Source of the DNA: Verrucomicrobiota bacterium
Lineage (GTDB): Bacteria; Verrucomicrobiota; Verrucomicrobiia; Palsa-1439
Reading direction: 5' to 3'
Length of the DNA stretch: 64,000 bases
Assembly (NCBI GenBank): GCA_016871575.1
Contig: VHCW01000012.1
Coordinates: 1-64,000 of the forward strand
Shown: in pieces, positions 44,590-52,422 of the stretch
How positions within the stretch are numbered: position 1 is the stretch's first letter
How the letters are laid out: every line of letters starts with the position of its first letter
Notes under the pieces: generated by a model
The model's database searches: none
The model's input: the letters and a program-made list of their open reading frames with translations, nothing else
What the model was told of the DNA's origin: nothing
Position numbers and translations under genes: made by a program

Positions 44590-44677
44590 AATTGTGTGTC
44601 ATTCCGAACGAAGTGAGGAATCTCTAACTTCTCTCCGGAGGGATTCCAGAGATTCCTCGCAAGCTCGGAATGACAAT
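44590..44677. repeat. Inverted repeat of the TGTCATTCCGA...GAGGAATCTCT type
   Basis: Two arms of about 28 nt (TGTCATTCCGAACGAAGTGA on the left and its partner TCGGAATGACA on the right) separated by about 27 nt. From memory this motif is scattered through genomes of many phyla. It lies in a 451-bp gene-free stretch (44515-44965) that otherwise holds only REP hairpins. Confidence 0.8.
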
Positions 44678-44756
44678 TGTTCTGCTTTTCCTGACTTTTC
44701 TTGATGCGTAAGCCCTGATGTCACAGGGGGCGCACAGTTCAAATCCTTGGCAAAGA

Positions 44757-44816
44757 GCCGCCGAGACGGCGGCTACTACACCATTTGTAGATGTAGCAGC
44801 GTCCGTCCCGGACGCC
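44757..44816. repeat. REPIN (GCCGCC...GGCGGC / GGACGCC type)
   Basis: Hairpin GCCGCCGAGACGGCGGC followed by TACTAC, then GTAG followed by hairpin GCGTCCGTCCCGGACGC. The outer ends differ, but each hairpin carries GTAG at the side facing its partner. The same unit recurs at 53716-53775. Confidence 0.85.
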
Positions 44817-44835
44817 TCCTCGCGTTACGGTTGTT

Positions 44836-44907
44836 GTAGCGGCGCTTCTGTGAAGCGCCGTTTCTTGGGAGAGCGGGCTATTCTGCGCTTGGCACAAGCG
44901 CAGCTAC
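44836..44907. repeat. REPIN (GTAGCGGCGCTT / AAGCGCAGCTAC type)
   Basis: GTAG + GGCGCTTCTGTGAAGCGCC hairpin on the left; CTGCGCTTGGCACAAGCGCAG hairpin + CTAC on the right, in inverted orientation. Confidence 0.85.
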
Positions 44908-44947
44908 AACAAACAAGCCCTGTTTAACCGCGACCGGGACGCGAATC

Positions 44948-44969
44948 GCGGCCAGAAGGCCGCTCCTAC
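44948..44969 (-). repeat. Single REP hairpin overlapping a stop codon
   Basis: On the minus strand GTAGGAGCGGCCTTCTGGCC: the TAG of the GTAG tetranucleotide is the stop codon of the jelly-roll gene that ends here. Confidence 0.75.
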
Positions 44970-45721
44970 TTCACCTTCCAGATTTTCACGTCGTCCACCC
45001 AGACAGTCGAGGGGACGAGGAAACTGAACCAGCGTTTCACCGGGTGCGCGAAGCCTTCGGAGCGATGACGGGCAACAAGCTTGCCGTCAATGCTCAGCCG
45101 CATCTCGTCGCCTTCGGTGACGAGCACGAGGTCGTGCCAGGCGTTGTCGGCTTTCCACGGCACGACGATTTGCTTCGTCTTCAACAACGCATCGAGGTCG
45201 GCGGGCAGTTTCTCCTTTTGCTGTCGTCGCTCGCGGATGTCGAGTTTCATCACGCCGGTTTTGTGGTCAATGAGCGTGACGCTGGTGGGCGCGAGAATCC
45301 CGTAGCACAAGTGCCCGGCGTGAACGCCTTTCGTCTCGCGATCCACGAAGCCGAGCTGGAGCGACTCGCCCTTGTTGAGGCCGGGGAACTTGAAACGGAC
45401 CAGCACACCGCCGTCGGCGAACCCGGCCTCGTGGTGGATGTGCGCGGAATGACCGGCCTCCTTTGATGCGCTGGCAATCTTGAGGATGCCGGCGTCGAGG
45501 TCGGCTTGCTTGATGTGCGGGACGCGGTCGGCTGTGGCGCTGTTCCAGCCGTTGCCGATGGCCTTCGCGAGGTTGCCCGTCTCCTCGCGCTCAAAGGCGT
45601 CGTGAAAGATGAGCGTGCCCTTCTCGCGAAGCCACACGGCATCATCACGCGGCGCGGCAGCGGGCAGTGCAGTCAGCGGTGTCAGCAGCAAGGCGATGAG
45701 GGAAAGAATTTTGCATTTCAT
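44966..45721 (-). CDS. Exported concanavalin-like jelly-roll protein (DUF1080/LamG-like)
   Basis: 251 residues: signal peptide (MKCKILSLIALLLTPLTALPA), then a single beta-jelly roll with ERE-type opening FHDAFEREETGNLAKAIGNGW, GVLVRFKFPGLNKGESLQLGF, and the closing VPSTVWVDDVKIWKVK. Such proteins accompany SGNH/GH genes in PVC bacteria and probably bind or trim glycans. The start ATG overlaps the stop of the upstream SGNH-GH99-like gene. The stop codon TAG lies inside a REP element. Confidence 0.7.
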   Translation of the reverse strand: MKCKILSLIALLLTPLTALPAAAPRDDAVWLREKGTLIFHDAFEREETGNLAKAIGNGWNSATADRVPHIKQADLDAGILKIASASKEAGHSAHIHHEAGFADGGVLVRFKFPGLNKGESLQLGFVDRETKGVHAGHLCYGILAPTSVTLIDHKTGVMKLDIRERRQQKEKLPADLDALLKTKQIVVPWKADNAWHDLVLVTEGDEMRLSIDGKLVARHRSEGFAHPVKRWFSFLVPSTVWVDDVKIWKVK

Positions 45722-47622
45722 TTTGTTTTCTCCGGCAACGGCGGCGCGGTGAAGGCGATGCCTTTCCAGTCCGCCAATATCTTCAGGTAGAGGTAGGGAT
45801 CGGGCCACGAGGACGACGGCTCGACGATGGTCGTCTCCGGCCATTCATTCCAACTGGTGACCATGACGTAATCCGCTCCGGCATCGGTGGCGGCGCGCAG
45901 GTAATCACGAAGCGTCTGGCCGTCACAACGCGGCATCACGTACGGATCATCACGGAAATACGAGTTATCGTGCCCCGGATGAACGGGGAGCAGCATCTTC
46001 TTTCCCGCATCATGGGCTAGCTTCGTCATGTACCGGTATTTACCGGCCAGTTCGTCGTAACGATGCGCCTTGAAGTTCGAGAAAGTGCTGTAGAAAGCGA
46101 AGCTGTCAATTCCCGGTGTCACCAGCCATTCGGCGGGGATGCATTTCACGCGGTCCTCATCGCCGGCGCGCTGGGCCTTGGGATCGTGAGCGATTTTGTC
46201 CACAATCCAGTACACCGGCCCGACTTCGCCCTCGACGTGCTTCTTCAGAGCCGTGAAATCGGACGGAGTCAGTCCCGGTTTAGTCGCAACTTGATAGAGA
46301 TAAACTGCGGGTTTGCCGTCGAGCTTCAGGTACACGGGGCTGTCCTTGTATCGCCGCAGCGCGCGGGTGAGCATCACCTTGTAGTCGTCGAGCTTGTTGT
46401 GGAACTGCGCCCGCTCGTCCAGCAACGCAAACTTGAAGCCGAGTTTCTCCGCGGCGGCGACAATGCCGCGATCCACGTTTTGATCGAGGCCGTTGTGTGT
46501 GTCCCACCAATCCACGAGGAACGCATCGAAGCCGGCGGCCTTCGCCAACTGCACGTGCCACACGGCGACGACAGGATCGGCGCTGTCGTAGAAACCGACA
46601 AGCGGACGCGCCGCGCTGTTGAGCGGCGGCTCGCCGGGACGTTGTGCGTTCAACGCCACCGCGTTCGTCGCCGAGGACGGATACGTCCAGTGCAACCACG
46701 GCTGACGCCGATTTGCGCTGTCGTGATACCAGCAGTAATACGCCGCGAACAACATCGGCCGCGCTGTTCGTCTCAAGAGCTTCTCCACCACCGGCTTCAA
46801 TTTGCTGGCGTACAGTTTGTAACCGCCGTCTTGCGTGAGGTGGATGTTGTCCGCAGTGAACAAGCCTTTCTTCAGCGTGCCGTCGGCGTTGGTGAAGTCG
46901 GCGGTCAGATCGAGCACCGTCACCTTCGGGTCGCTGTCGAGCTTCAACGGATCAAGCGCGGCGTTGGTCTTCTTGATGTCCTCGTAGAACCGGTTGCCCG
47001 GCGCGTGGGCGGGGAAAATCTTCACGACAATCAACGGTGCGTTGGGAAATTTCTCGCGGAGATTGGCCGCGCACATCTTGATGCCTTGCGCGGCGGCCTC
47101 GATGCCGGTTTCGGGCGTGAAGAACATGTTGTTGTTGCCGATGAGCAGGACGATGAGTCGCGGTTCGATACCGGCGACGCCACCGTGGTCGAGTCGCCAG
47201 AGCACGTTCTGCGTTTTGTCGCCGCCGATGCCGATGTTGACGGTCTTCAACGTCGGGAAATGCTTCTTCCACGCCGCGCCCCACTGCATCGTGATGCTGT
47301 CGCCCACGAGCAGCACATCAATTGGCCCTTTGTTCTCCTCGGCGTCCTTCACCAGCTTGGCGTGTGTGTCCAGCCAACTGGTTCCGCCCCAATTCCCGGC
47401 CGACGGCACCACCGGCCACAAGTGCGGCAGATGCTTGTTCTGCTCCCGTCCCGGCCGTCGCTCGTGTTCGGGTTTGAGAACGTACGCTCTTTCTTCCTCC
47501 GACAACGGCCAGCCGGTCTTCTGCGGCTCGGCAGTTGTGTAGGGGTAATCGAGGGCACGCAACGCGGCCAACGGTGCCAGCAACAAGACGGCGAGGCTGA
47601 TGAAGAACTGACTCAGGTTCAT
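45718..47622 (-). CDS. Fusion of SGNH/GDSL hydrolase and GH99-like (WbsX-type) glycosidase
   Basis: 634-residue exported protein. Signal peptide about 1-24. About 80-290 is a GDSL/SGNH esterase: block I VLLVGDSITMQWG (Ser), block III IVLLIGNNNMF, and DNIHLTQDGGYKLYA with the catalytic Asp-x-x-His. About 305-630 is a GH99/GH71-like TIM barrel: PMLFAAYYCWYHD, AAGFDAFLVDWWD, LKLDGKPAVYLYQV, VMVTSWNEWPETTIVEPS. The second motif (SWNEWxExxxxEP) is typical of the WbsX/GH99-like group. De-esterification and glycan cleavage in one chain suggest action on an acylated mannan- or rhamnan-type polymer (inference). Confidence 0.85.
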   Translation of the reverse strand: MNLSQFFISLAVLLLAPLAALRALDYPYTTAEPQKTGWPLSEEERAYVLKPEHERRPGREQNKHLPHLWPVVPSAGNWGGTSWLDTHAKLVKDAEENKGPIDVLLVGDSITMQWGAAWKKHFPTLKTVNIGIGGDKTQNVLWRLDHGGVAGIEPRLIVLLIGNNNMFFTPETGIEAAAQGIKMCAANLREKFPNAPLIVVKIFPAHAPGNRFYEDIKKTNAALDPLKLDSDPKVTVLDLTADFTNADGTLKKGLFTADNIHLTQDGGYKLYASKLKPVVEKLLRRTARPMLFAAYYCWYHDSANRRQPWLHWTYPSSATNAVALNAQRPGEPPLNSAARPLVGFYDSADPVVAVWHVQLAKAAGFDAFLVDWWDTHNGLDQNVDRGIVAAAEKLGFKFALLDERAQFHNKLDDYKVMLTRALRRYKDSPVYLKLDGKPAVYLYQVATKPGLTPSDFTALKKHVEGEVGPVYWIVDKIAHDPKAQRAGDEDRVKCIPAEWLVTPGIDSFAFYSTFSNFKAHRYDELAGKYRYMTKLAHDAGKKMLLPVHPGHDNSYFRDDPYVMPRCDGQTLRDYLRAATDAGADYVMVTSWNEWPETTIVEPSSSWPDPYLYLKILADWKGIAFTAPPLPEKTK

Positions 47623-47629
47623 GGCCGGT

Positions 47630-47659
47630 AGAATAGGCTAACGCTCCGCCGCCTGTCAT
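47630..47659 (-). promoter_or_regulatory. Predicted leaderless promoter of the SGNH-GH99-like operon
   Basis: Minus strand: ATGACA, 18 nt, TATTCT, then 7 nt to the ATG at 47622. Confidence 0.5.
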
Positions 47660-47708
47660 GTCACAAAAATTGTGGCCTTGACCGTCTGGTCTCCACTCTG
47701 ACAAACCC

Positions 47709-47727
47709 GGCGGAGCGCCGTGACTAC
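47709..47727 (-). repeat. REP hairpin (GTAG-TCACGGCGCTCCGCCG)
   Basis: Minus-strand GTAG followed by a CGGCG-CTC-CGCCG hairpin, upstream of the SGNH-GH99-like operon. The 446-bp gap 47623-48068 otherwise holds one gene remnant and two promoters. Confidence 0.55.
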
Positions 47728-47810
47728 AGGCGGAATCATCCCTTCTCAGACGACGGTATTCCGGCTTTGTTCCGGTCTTCGTGTTCTTCGTGGTGAATCT
47801 TGCCGGTTTA

Positions 47811-47913
47811 TTACCGTACCCTGAACCTCACGGGGCCGGGGGTTGGGTTGGTTGCGTTTCGTTTCTTGCCGGAGTAATCGGTGTCAATCGTCAGCGGCGA
47901 ACCGTTGGGCAGC
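47811..47913 (-). pseudogene. 3' remnant of a third beta-helix paralogue
   Basis: The minus strand encodes LPNGSPLTIDTDYSGKKRN, ATNPTPGP, VRFRVR and a TAA stop, matching the C-terminus of paralogue 2 except that seven residues (FENPDTG) are missing and the text upstream of LPNG is unrelated. It lies 43 kb from the intact tandem pair. Confidence 0.85.
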
Positions 47914-48028
47914 GGAGCGACGGAATCGAGTTGCCGTCAATACCAATGTCGGTTCAAGCGCCCCGGCGAATTTGGGAGTTCACGTGGGGATGACGTTCGC
48001 GCGCATTATTGGTGTCAAAACAAGACTA

Positions 48029-48057
48029 TTGCATTCCGTGAACGTCTTGGGTAGATT
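48029..48057 (+). promoter_or_regulatory. Predicted promoter of the small DUF4032-like gene
   Basis: TTGCAT, 17 nt, TAGATT, then 11 nt to the ATG at 48069, giving a leader of about 4 nt at most. Confidence 0.45.
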
Positions 48058-48068
48058 GCGCCGCAATT

Positions 48069-48320
48069 ATGACGTTAGAGGTTAGTATCGTGAGCGACAA
48101 GATTGAATCCAGCATGGACTCCAAGGAAATGGTCATGAACTCGGCGTTGTATCGCGAGTTTCTGGCCGAACGGGAAGAGATTATGCGCCACAAGTGGTTG
48201 GAAAGCGAGAAAGAGGGATGCGACATCGGGTTTGAGCGCGCGTTGCTGGATTGGATTGTGAAACACCGCGTCAAGTGGCGCGAGGCGCGCCGCAAGCAAA
48301 TGGCACGACCCAAATCATAG
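48069..48320 (+). CDS. Small DUF4032-like protein upstream of the pyr genes
   Basis: 83 residues. The conserved core YREFLAEREEIMRHKWLESE, then CDIGFERALLDWIVKHRVKW resembles short DUF4032-type proteins that I recall from acidobacteria and verrucomicrobia; function unknown. All-helical and highly charged. An internal GTG 48090 is an alternative start. It ends about 16 nt before the PyrR-binding leader, so pyr transcription may read through from here. Confidence 0.65.
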   Translation: MTLEVSIVSDKIESSMDSKEMVMNSALYREFLAEREEIMRHKWLESEKEGCDIGFERALLDWIVKHRVKWREARRKQMARPKS

Positions 48321-48336
48321 TTCCATACCACAAGCG

Positions 48337-48367
48337 CCTTTAAGCCGGCCCTGAGAGGCCGACAAGG
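48337..48367 (+). promoter_or_regulatory. PyrR-binding RNA hairpin (anti-antiterminator)
   Basis: Lower stem CCTTT/CAAGG and an upper GGCC-CTGAGA-GGCC hairpin. The loop side GGCCCTGAGAGGCC fits the PyrR consensus ARUCCNGNGAGGYU with paired substitutions in the stem. UMP-bound PyrR would stabilise it and favour termination just downstream. Confidence 0.8.
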
Positions 48368-48398
48368 AGCAACCAATGAGACAAAGCAAATCGAAGAG

Positions 48399-48435
48399 GC
48401 CGCTGTCTGCCGCACGCCGGCAGGCGGCGTTTTTT
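48399..48435 (+). terminator. Pyrimidine-responsive attenuator terminator
   Basis: Stem GCCGC-(TGT)-CTGCCG, loop CACGC, stem CGGCAG-GCGGC, then G and six Ts, ending 6 nt before the pyrR ATG. The AGAGGCCG of the PyrR hairpin is repeated at 48396, so the leader's CCGGCCCT could pair with either copy, giving a competing antiterminator. Confidence 0.8.
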
Positions 48436-48440
48436 GTGCC

Positions 48441-48971
48441 ATGAACGCCACCCCGATCATGGACGCAACCGCCATCGAACGGGCGCTCGCCCGGATGGCG
48501 CACGAGATTGTCGAAGGAAACCCGCAGACCGACGCGCTCGTCTTCGTCGGCCTTCGCACCCACGGCGCGCCGCTGGCCCGGCGGCTCGCAGCGAAGATCG
48601 GCGAAATCCTCGGAAGCGAATTTCCGACGGGCGAACTCGACATCACCATGCACCGCGACGACCTCGACCTGCGCGAGACACCGCCCGCCGTCGGGCCGTC
48701 ACACATCCCGTTCGACGTGACGGACAAAACCGTGGTGCTTGTGGACGATGTGCTCTACACCGGACGCTCCATCCGCGCGGCAATGGATGAGTTGTCGGAC
48801 TTTGGCCGCCCGAAATGCATCCGGCTGGCCGTGCTTGTGGATCGCGGCCATCGCGAGCTGCCGATCCGGCCCGATTACGTCGGCAAAAACCTGCCGACTT
48901 CCATGACCGAGCGCATCAGGGTCAGCCTCACCGAGATCGCCGGCAAAGACGAGGTGGTGATCGAGAAATGA
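48441..48971 (+). CDS. pyrR: PyrR bifunctional pyr operon attenuation regulator / uracil phosphoribosyltransferase
   Basis: 176 residues, family length. PRPP-binding motif [17 protein letters not shown] near residue 95-110; N-terminal helix [17 protein letters not shown] and the YVGKNLPTS flexible loop are PyrR traits. It binds pyr leader RNA when UMP is high and may also convert uracil plus PRPP to UMP. The leader in front of it carries the cognate hairpin and terminator. It overlaps pyrB by 4 nt (ATGA). Confidence 0.95.
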   Translation: MNATPIMDATAIERALARMAHEIVEGNPQTDALVFVGLRTHGAPLARRLAAKIGEILGSEFPTGELDITMHRDDLDLRETPPAVGPSHIPFDVTDKTVVLVDDVLYTGRSIRAAMDELSDFGRPKCIRLAVLVDRGHRELPIRPDYVGKNLPTSMTERIRVSLTEIAGKDEVVIEK

Positions 48972-49909
48972 AAAAGACCAAGTTCATCTGGAAACGCAAA
49001 GACCTCCTCGGCATCCAGGACCTTTCCGCCGATGAGATCGTCCACATCCTCGACACTGCCGCTGCGTTCAAGCAGGTGGGCGAACGCAACATCAAAAAAG
49101 TCCCTTCACTCCGCGGCAAGACGCTCATCAATCTTTTCATCGAGCCGTCCACCCGCACCCGCACCAGCTTCGAACTGGCCGCCATCCGCCTCTCCGCCGA
49201 CATCGTCAACATCACCGCCACCGCCTCCAGCCTCGTCAAGGGCGAGACGCTCAAGGACACCGCGCTGAATTTGCAGGCGCTTCACGCCGACATCATCGTC
49301 ATCCGCCACGGCGCCGCCGGCGCGCCGCATTTCCTGTCAAGAATCGTCAAGGCCAGCATCATCAACGCCGGCGATGGCGCGCACGAACACCCGACACAGG
49401 CGTTGCTCGACGCGTTCACCATCCGCGAAAAGAAAGGCACAATCGCCGGGCTGAACGTCACCATCCTCGGCGACATCCTGTACTCGCGCGTGGCGCGCTC
49501 GAACATCTGGTTGCTCACCAAGCTCGGCGCGAACGTCACGCTGGCCGGGCCTTCGACGCTTGTGCCGCGCGTGTTTGAGCAACTCGGCTGCCGGGTCACG
49601 CACGACATGGAGGAAGCCATCCGCGACGCCGACGTGATCAACCTTCTTCGCATCCAACACGAGCGCCAGCGCAAGACGATGTTCCCCAGCATCGGCGAGT
49701 ACACGGCGATGTTTGGCCTGAACAAGGAACGGTTCGCCCGCACCAAACCCGACGCGCTCATCATGCACCCCGGACCGATCAATCGCGGCGTCGAGATTGA
49801 CAGCGACGTCGCCGATTGCGGCCGCTCGGTCATCCTCGAACAAGTCACCAACGGCCTCGCCGTCCGCATGGCCGTCCTCTACCTCTGCGCCGGAGGGCAA
49901 CCCGTATGA
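48968..49909 (+). CDS. pyrB: Aspartate carbamoyltransferase catalytic subunit
   Basis: 313 residues. Catalyses carbamoyl phosphate + aspartate to carbamoyl aspartate, the committed step of UMP synthesis. Carbamoyl phosphate site STRTRTSFE (about 55-63), [16 protein letters not shown], a domain-2 [10 protein letters not shown] loop and [12 protein letters not shown] at the aspartate site are all intact. Start ATG overlaps the pyrR stop, and the stop overlaps pyrC. No regulatory pyrI follows. Confidence 0.96.
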   Translation: MKKTKFIWKRKDLLGIQDLSADEIVHILDTAAAFKQVGERNIKKVPSLRGKTLINLFIEPSTRTRTSFELAAIRLSADIVNITATASSLVKGETLKDTALNLQALHADIIVIRHGAAGAPHFLSRIVKASIINAGDGAHEHPTQALLDAFTIREKKGTIAGLNVTILGDILYSRVARSNIWLLTKLGANVTLAGPSTLVPRVFEQLGCRVTHDMEEAIRDADVINLLRIQHERQRKTMFPSIGEYTAMFGLNKERFARTKPDALIMHPGPINRGVEIDSDVADCGRSVILEQVTNGLAVRMAVLYLCAGGQPV

Positions 49910-51171
49910 AGCCGCTCCTCATTCAACACGGCCGCGTCCTCGACCCCGCCAACAATGGCGATGAAGTCCGCGACCTCCTCATCGCCGACGGCAAAATCGC
50001 CACCGGCCCCGCGCCGGGCGACGCCGACGTGCTTGATGCCAAGGGCAAACACGTCGTGCCCGGCCTGATTGACTTGCACGTCCACCTGCGCGAACCGGGC
50101 CGCGCCGACAAGGAATCCATCACCAGCGGCACGCTCTGCGCCGCGCGCGGCGGATTCACCAGCGTCGTCTGCATGCCGAACACGTCGCCCCCCGCCGACA
50201 ACGCCGGCACCATCGCCTACATCAAACAACGCGCCGCCGAAACCGGCTGCGTCAACGTCTTCCCCGCCGGCGCGATCACGAAGGAACTCAAAGGCGAAGA
50301 ACTCGCGCCCATCGGCTCGCTCAAACGCGCCGGGGTCGTCGCCATCACCGACGACGGGAATTGCGTCCAGAACAACGACCTCATGCGGCGCGCCGTCGAG
50401 TACGCGAAGATGTTCGACCTGCCGGTGATGGATCACTGCCAGGACTACCATCTCGCCGCCGAAGGCATGATGAACGAAGGTTACTGGAGTGTCGCGCTCG
50501 GTTTGCGCGGCTGGCCGGCTGCCGCCGAGGACATCATCGTCGCCCGCAACATCCTTATCGCCGAGATGGCCGACTGGTGGGTGCATTGCCAGCATCTGTC
50601 CAGCGCCCGCAGCGTCGCGCTCGTGCGCGAGGCAAAGAAACGCGGCGTCAAGATCACCGCCGAAGCCTGTCCGCACCATTTCACGCTGACCGAGGAGTCG
50701 TGCAAGACCTACGACGCCAATTTCAAAATGAACCCGCCGTTGCGGACCGAGCGCGACCGCGCCGCGTTGCTGGAGGGGCTGGCCGACGGAACGATTGACT
50801 GCATCGCCAGCGACCACGCGCCGCACTGCAACTACGAGAAGGAAGTCGAGTTCGACGTGGCGCCCTTCGGCATCATCGGTTTGGAGACCGAACTCGCACT
50901 TTCGCTGGCGCTGGTCCACAAGAAAGTGCTGACGTTGCGCCAACTCATCGAGAAGTTCACCGTCAACCCGGCCAAGTTGTTGCGCCTGAACAAAGGCACG
51001 CTCTCCGCCGGCGCCGATGCCGACGTGACCGTGATTGATCTCGACCGCGAATGGACGTACGACGTGACGCAAAGCCCCAGCAAATCCCGCAACAGCCCGT
51101 TCCACGGCTGGGAGTTGAAAGGCAAGCCCGTCGCGACGATCGTGGCCGGCAAGATTGTCTGGCAGTTGTAG
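49906..51171 (+). CDS. pyrC: Dihydroorotase (class I)
   Basis: 421 residues. Closes carbamoyl aspartate to dihydroorotate; in this class it often forms a complex with the catalytic chain of pyrB. Zinc-binding [12 protein letters not shown] near 53-64, [30 protein letters not shown] and the catalytic ASDHAPH are present, so it appears active rather than a pyrX-type pseudo-enzyme. Overlaps pyrB by 4 nt. Confidence 0.95.
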   Translation: MKPLLIQHGRVLDPANNGDEVRDLLIADGKIATGPAPGDADVLDAKGKHVVPGLIDLHVHLREPGRADKESITSGTLCAARGGFTSVVCMPNTSPPADNAGTIAYIKQRAAETGCVNVFPAGAITKELKGEELAPIGSLKRAGVVAITDDGNCVQNNDLMRRAVEYAKMFDLPVMDHCQDYHLAAEGMMNEGYWSVALGLRGWPAAAEDIIVARNILIAEMADWWVHCQHLSSARSVALVREAKKRGVKITAEACPHHFTLTEESCKTYDANFKMNPPLRTERDRAALLEGLADGTIDCIASDHAPHCNYEKEVEFDVAPFGIIGLETELALSLALVHKKVLTLRQLIEKFTVNPAKLLRLNKGTLSAGADADVTVIDLDREWTYDVTQSPSKSRNSPFHGWELKGKPVATIVAGKIVWQL

Positions 51172-51194
51172 GCTGTCGTCCGTTCGCACCATGC

Positions 51195-51218
51195 GGCCAC
51201 GCCGGAGCGTGGCCCTCC
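51195..51218 (-). repeat. REP hairpin (GGAG-GGCCACGCTCCGGCGTGGCC)
   Basis: On the minus strand a GGAG tetranucleotide precedes a GGCCACGC-TCCG-GCGTGGCC hairpin, between pyrC and the Phd-PIN module. It may end pyr transcription. Confidence 0.65.
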
Positions 51219-51229
51219 ATCCGACAACC

Positions 51230-51258
51230 TTGACGGTGTCCGTCGTTTGTGACACACT
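51230..51258 (+). promoter_or_regulatory. Predicted leaderless promoter of the Phd-PIN module
   Basis: TTGACG, 17 nt, CACACT, then 7 nt to the ATG at 51266. Confidence 0.5.
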
Positions 51259-51266
51259 GTGTCACA
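51248..51266. promoter_or_regulatory. Probable antitoxin operator
   Basis: Inverted repeat TGTGACAC-ACT-GTGTCACA spanning the -10 element, the predicted transcription start and the first base of the antitoxin ATG. It is well placed for autorepression by the Phd-type antitoxin. Confidence 0.65.
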
Positions 51267-51529
51267 TGAAAGCGATTTCTATTCGAGAACTGCACGAACG
51301 GACCGGTGAGTGGGTGCGCAAAGTCGGCCACTTTGGTGAGATTCAAGTTACGGATCGCGGGCAGGCCATTGCCAAGCTCGTGCCCCAAGCGAGCGAGCCG
51401 GAAGTGCCCTACTTTGCGCGGCGCAAGCTATCGCCAGCATTTCGCAAACTCATGGAAAGCGGTAAGCTCCGTGGCGGCACTGACAGCACGACCATCATCT
51501 CAGAAGACCGGGATCGTCCCCTCGAATGA
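51266..51529 (+). CDS. Phd/YefM-type antitoxin
   Basis: 87 residues: [20 protein letters not shown] and [14 protein letters not shown] form the Phd/YefM DNA-binding fold, and the C-terminal arm ([18 protein letters not shown]) would bind and block the toxin. The start is fixed by the promoter and operator. Its stop overlaps the toxin start (ATGA). Confidence 0.88.
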   Translation: MKAISIRELHERTGEWVRKVGHFGEIQVTDRGQAIAKLVPQASEPEVPYFARRKLSPAFRKLMESGKLRGGTDSTTIISEDRDRPLE

Positions 51530-51954
51530 TCTACTTCGACACCAGTTACCTCGCCCGGTTGTATCTGGAGGACGCCGGCTGGGAAAAGGTGCAGATGCTT
51601 GCCGGACAGCAGCCGATTGCTTGTTGTGTCCACGGCCAGGCGGAAGTGATTGCCGCATTTCACCGGCGCCTGCGTGATGGCCTGTTCAACGTGCGTGAAC
51701 TGGAAGCCGCGATTGAACAATTCGAGATGGATTGTGCTGCCGGCGCGTTCAACTGGTTACCGTTGTCTGCAGCGGTGCTTGATCGGGTGACCAAGACGTA
51801 TTCGACGCTACCCAAGACGATAGCCTTGCGTTCCGCTGATGCCATTCATCTGGCCTGTGCGGCCGAGAAAGGTCTGAAGGAGATTTACTCCAACGACCAA
51901 CGCCTCCTCGCCGCCGCCCCGCACTTCGGCTTGAAGGGGATCAACGTCATCTGA
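51526..51954 (+). CDS. PIN-domain (VapC-type) toxin
   Basis: 142-residue ribonuclease-type toxin. PIN acidic residues: Asp5 in [13 protein letters not shown], Glu in [12 protein letters not shown], Asp in [12 protein letters not shown], and Asp in [11 protein letters not shown]. The size is the family norm. It is coupled by a 4-nt overlap to the Phd-type antitoxin and inserted between pyrC and carA. Confidence 0.88.
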   Translation: MIYFDTSYLARLYLEDAGWEKVQMLAGQQPIACCVHGQAEVIAAFHRRLRDGLFNVRELEAAIEQFEMDCAAGAFNWLPLSAAVLDRVTKTYSTLPKTIALRSADAIHLACAAEKGLKEIYSNDQRLLAAAPHFGLKGINVI

Positions 51955-52007
51955 ACCGCGCCTTCACGGTGCGCCAGCGCCCCTCGATCTGGACGGCGGG
52001 GATGAGA

Positions 52008-52140
52008 TCAGGCTTGCAGCGGGTTGATCCAGCGGAGCCGGGGGAAGCGTTGGAAGTCGGTGTCGGTGGAGTAGAGCGTCGCGCCGTTCTCAATGGCGAA
52101 TTCTCCTGACACCTTGGCGCTCTCCTGCGCCCAAGGTTCG
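52008..52140 (-). pseudogene. 3' remnant of a VapC-like PIN toxin gene
   Basis: The minus strand reads [20 protein letters not shown], then WINPLQA and TGA, the typical C-terminus of a VapC protein (GATLxTxDxDFxRFPGLRW). No start, antitoxin or N-terminal PIN residues survive. It is oriented towards the intact PIN toxin. Confidence 0.7.
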
Positions 52141-52331
52141 AACGCTGCGTTTCTTGGCGGCCACCACCACTCGGCTGTCGTCCAGGTCGGTCGCCAACGA
52201 CAATGCCTTGTCCAAGCAAATTCTTGGTTTGCCCAGCCAAAACGCAGGGCACGCGTAAAGTTTTCCTTTGTGTTTCAATCGTCTTCTCACGTTCAGAATC
52301 TTCCCATCGTTGAGGGTGAAGTCAACCTCTT

Positions 52332-52386
52332 GTCTCACCTTTGTCTCACCTTTCGGAATCTTTCGGAATCTTTCGGAATCTGCGTT
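52332..52386. repeat. Short tandem repeats before carA
   Basis: TTGTCTCACCT twice (period 11) followed by TTCGGAATCT three times (period 10), directly upstream of the carA promoter. The rest of 52141-52331 shows nothing recognisable. Confidence 0.75.
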
Positions 52387-52413
52387 GACCCGGCTGCCGA
52401 ATCTGCGTACAGT
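52385..52413 (+). promoter_or_regulatory. Predicted leaderless promoter of carA
   Basis: TTGACC, 17 nt, TACAGT, then 9 nt to the ATG at 52423. carA therefore seems separately transcribed from pyrRBC, without a visible PyrR hairpin. Confidence 0.55.
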
Positions 52414-52422
52414 CCGCGCCCG

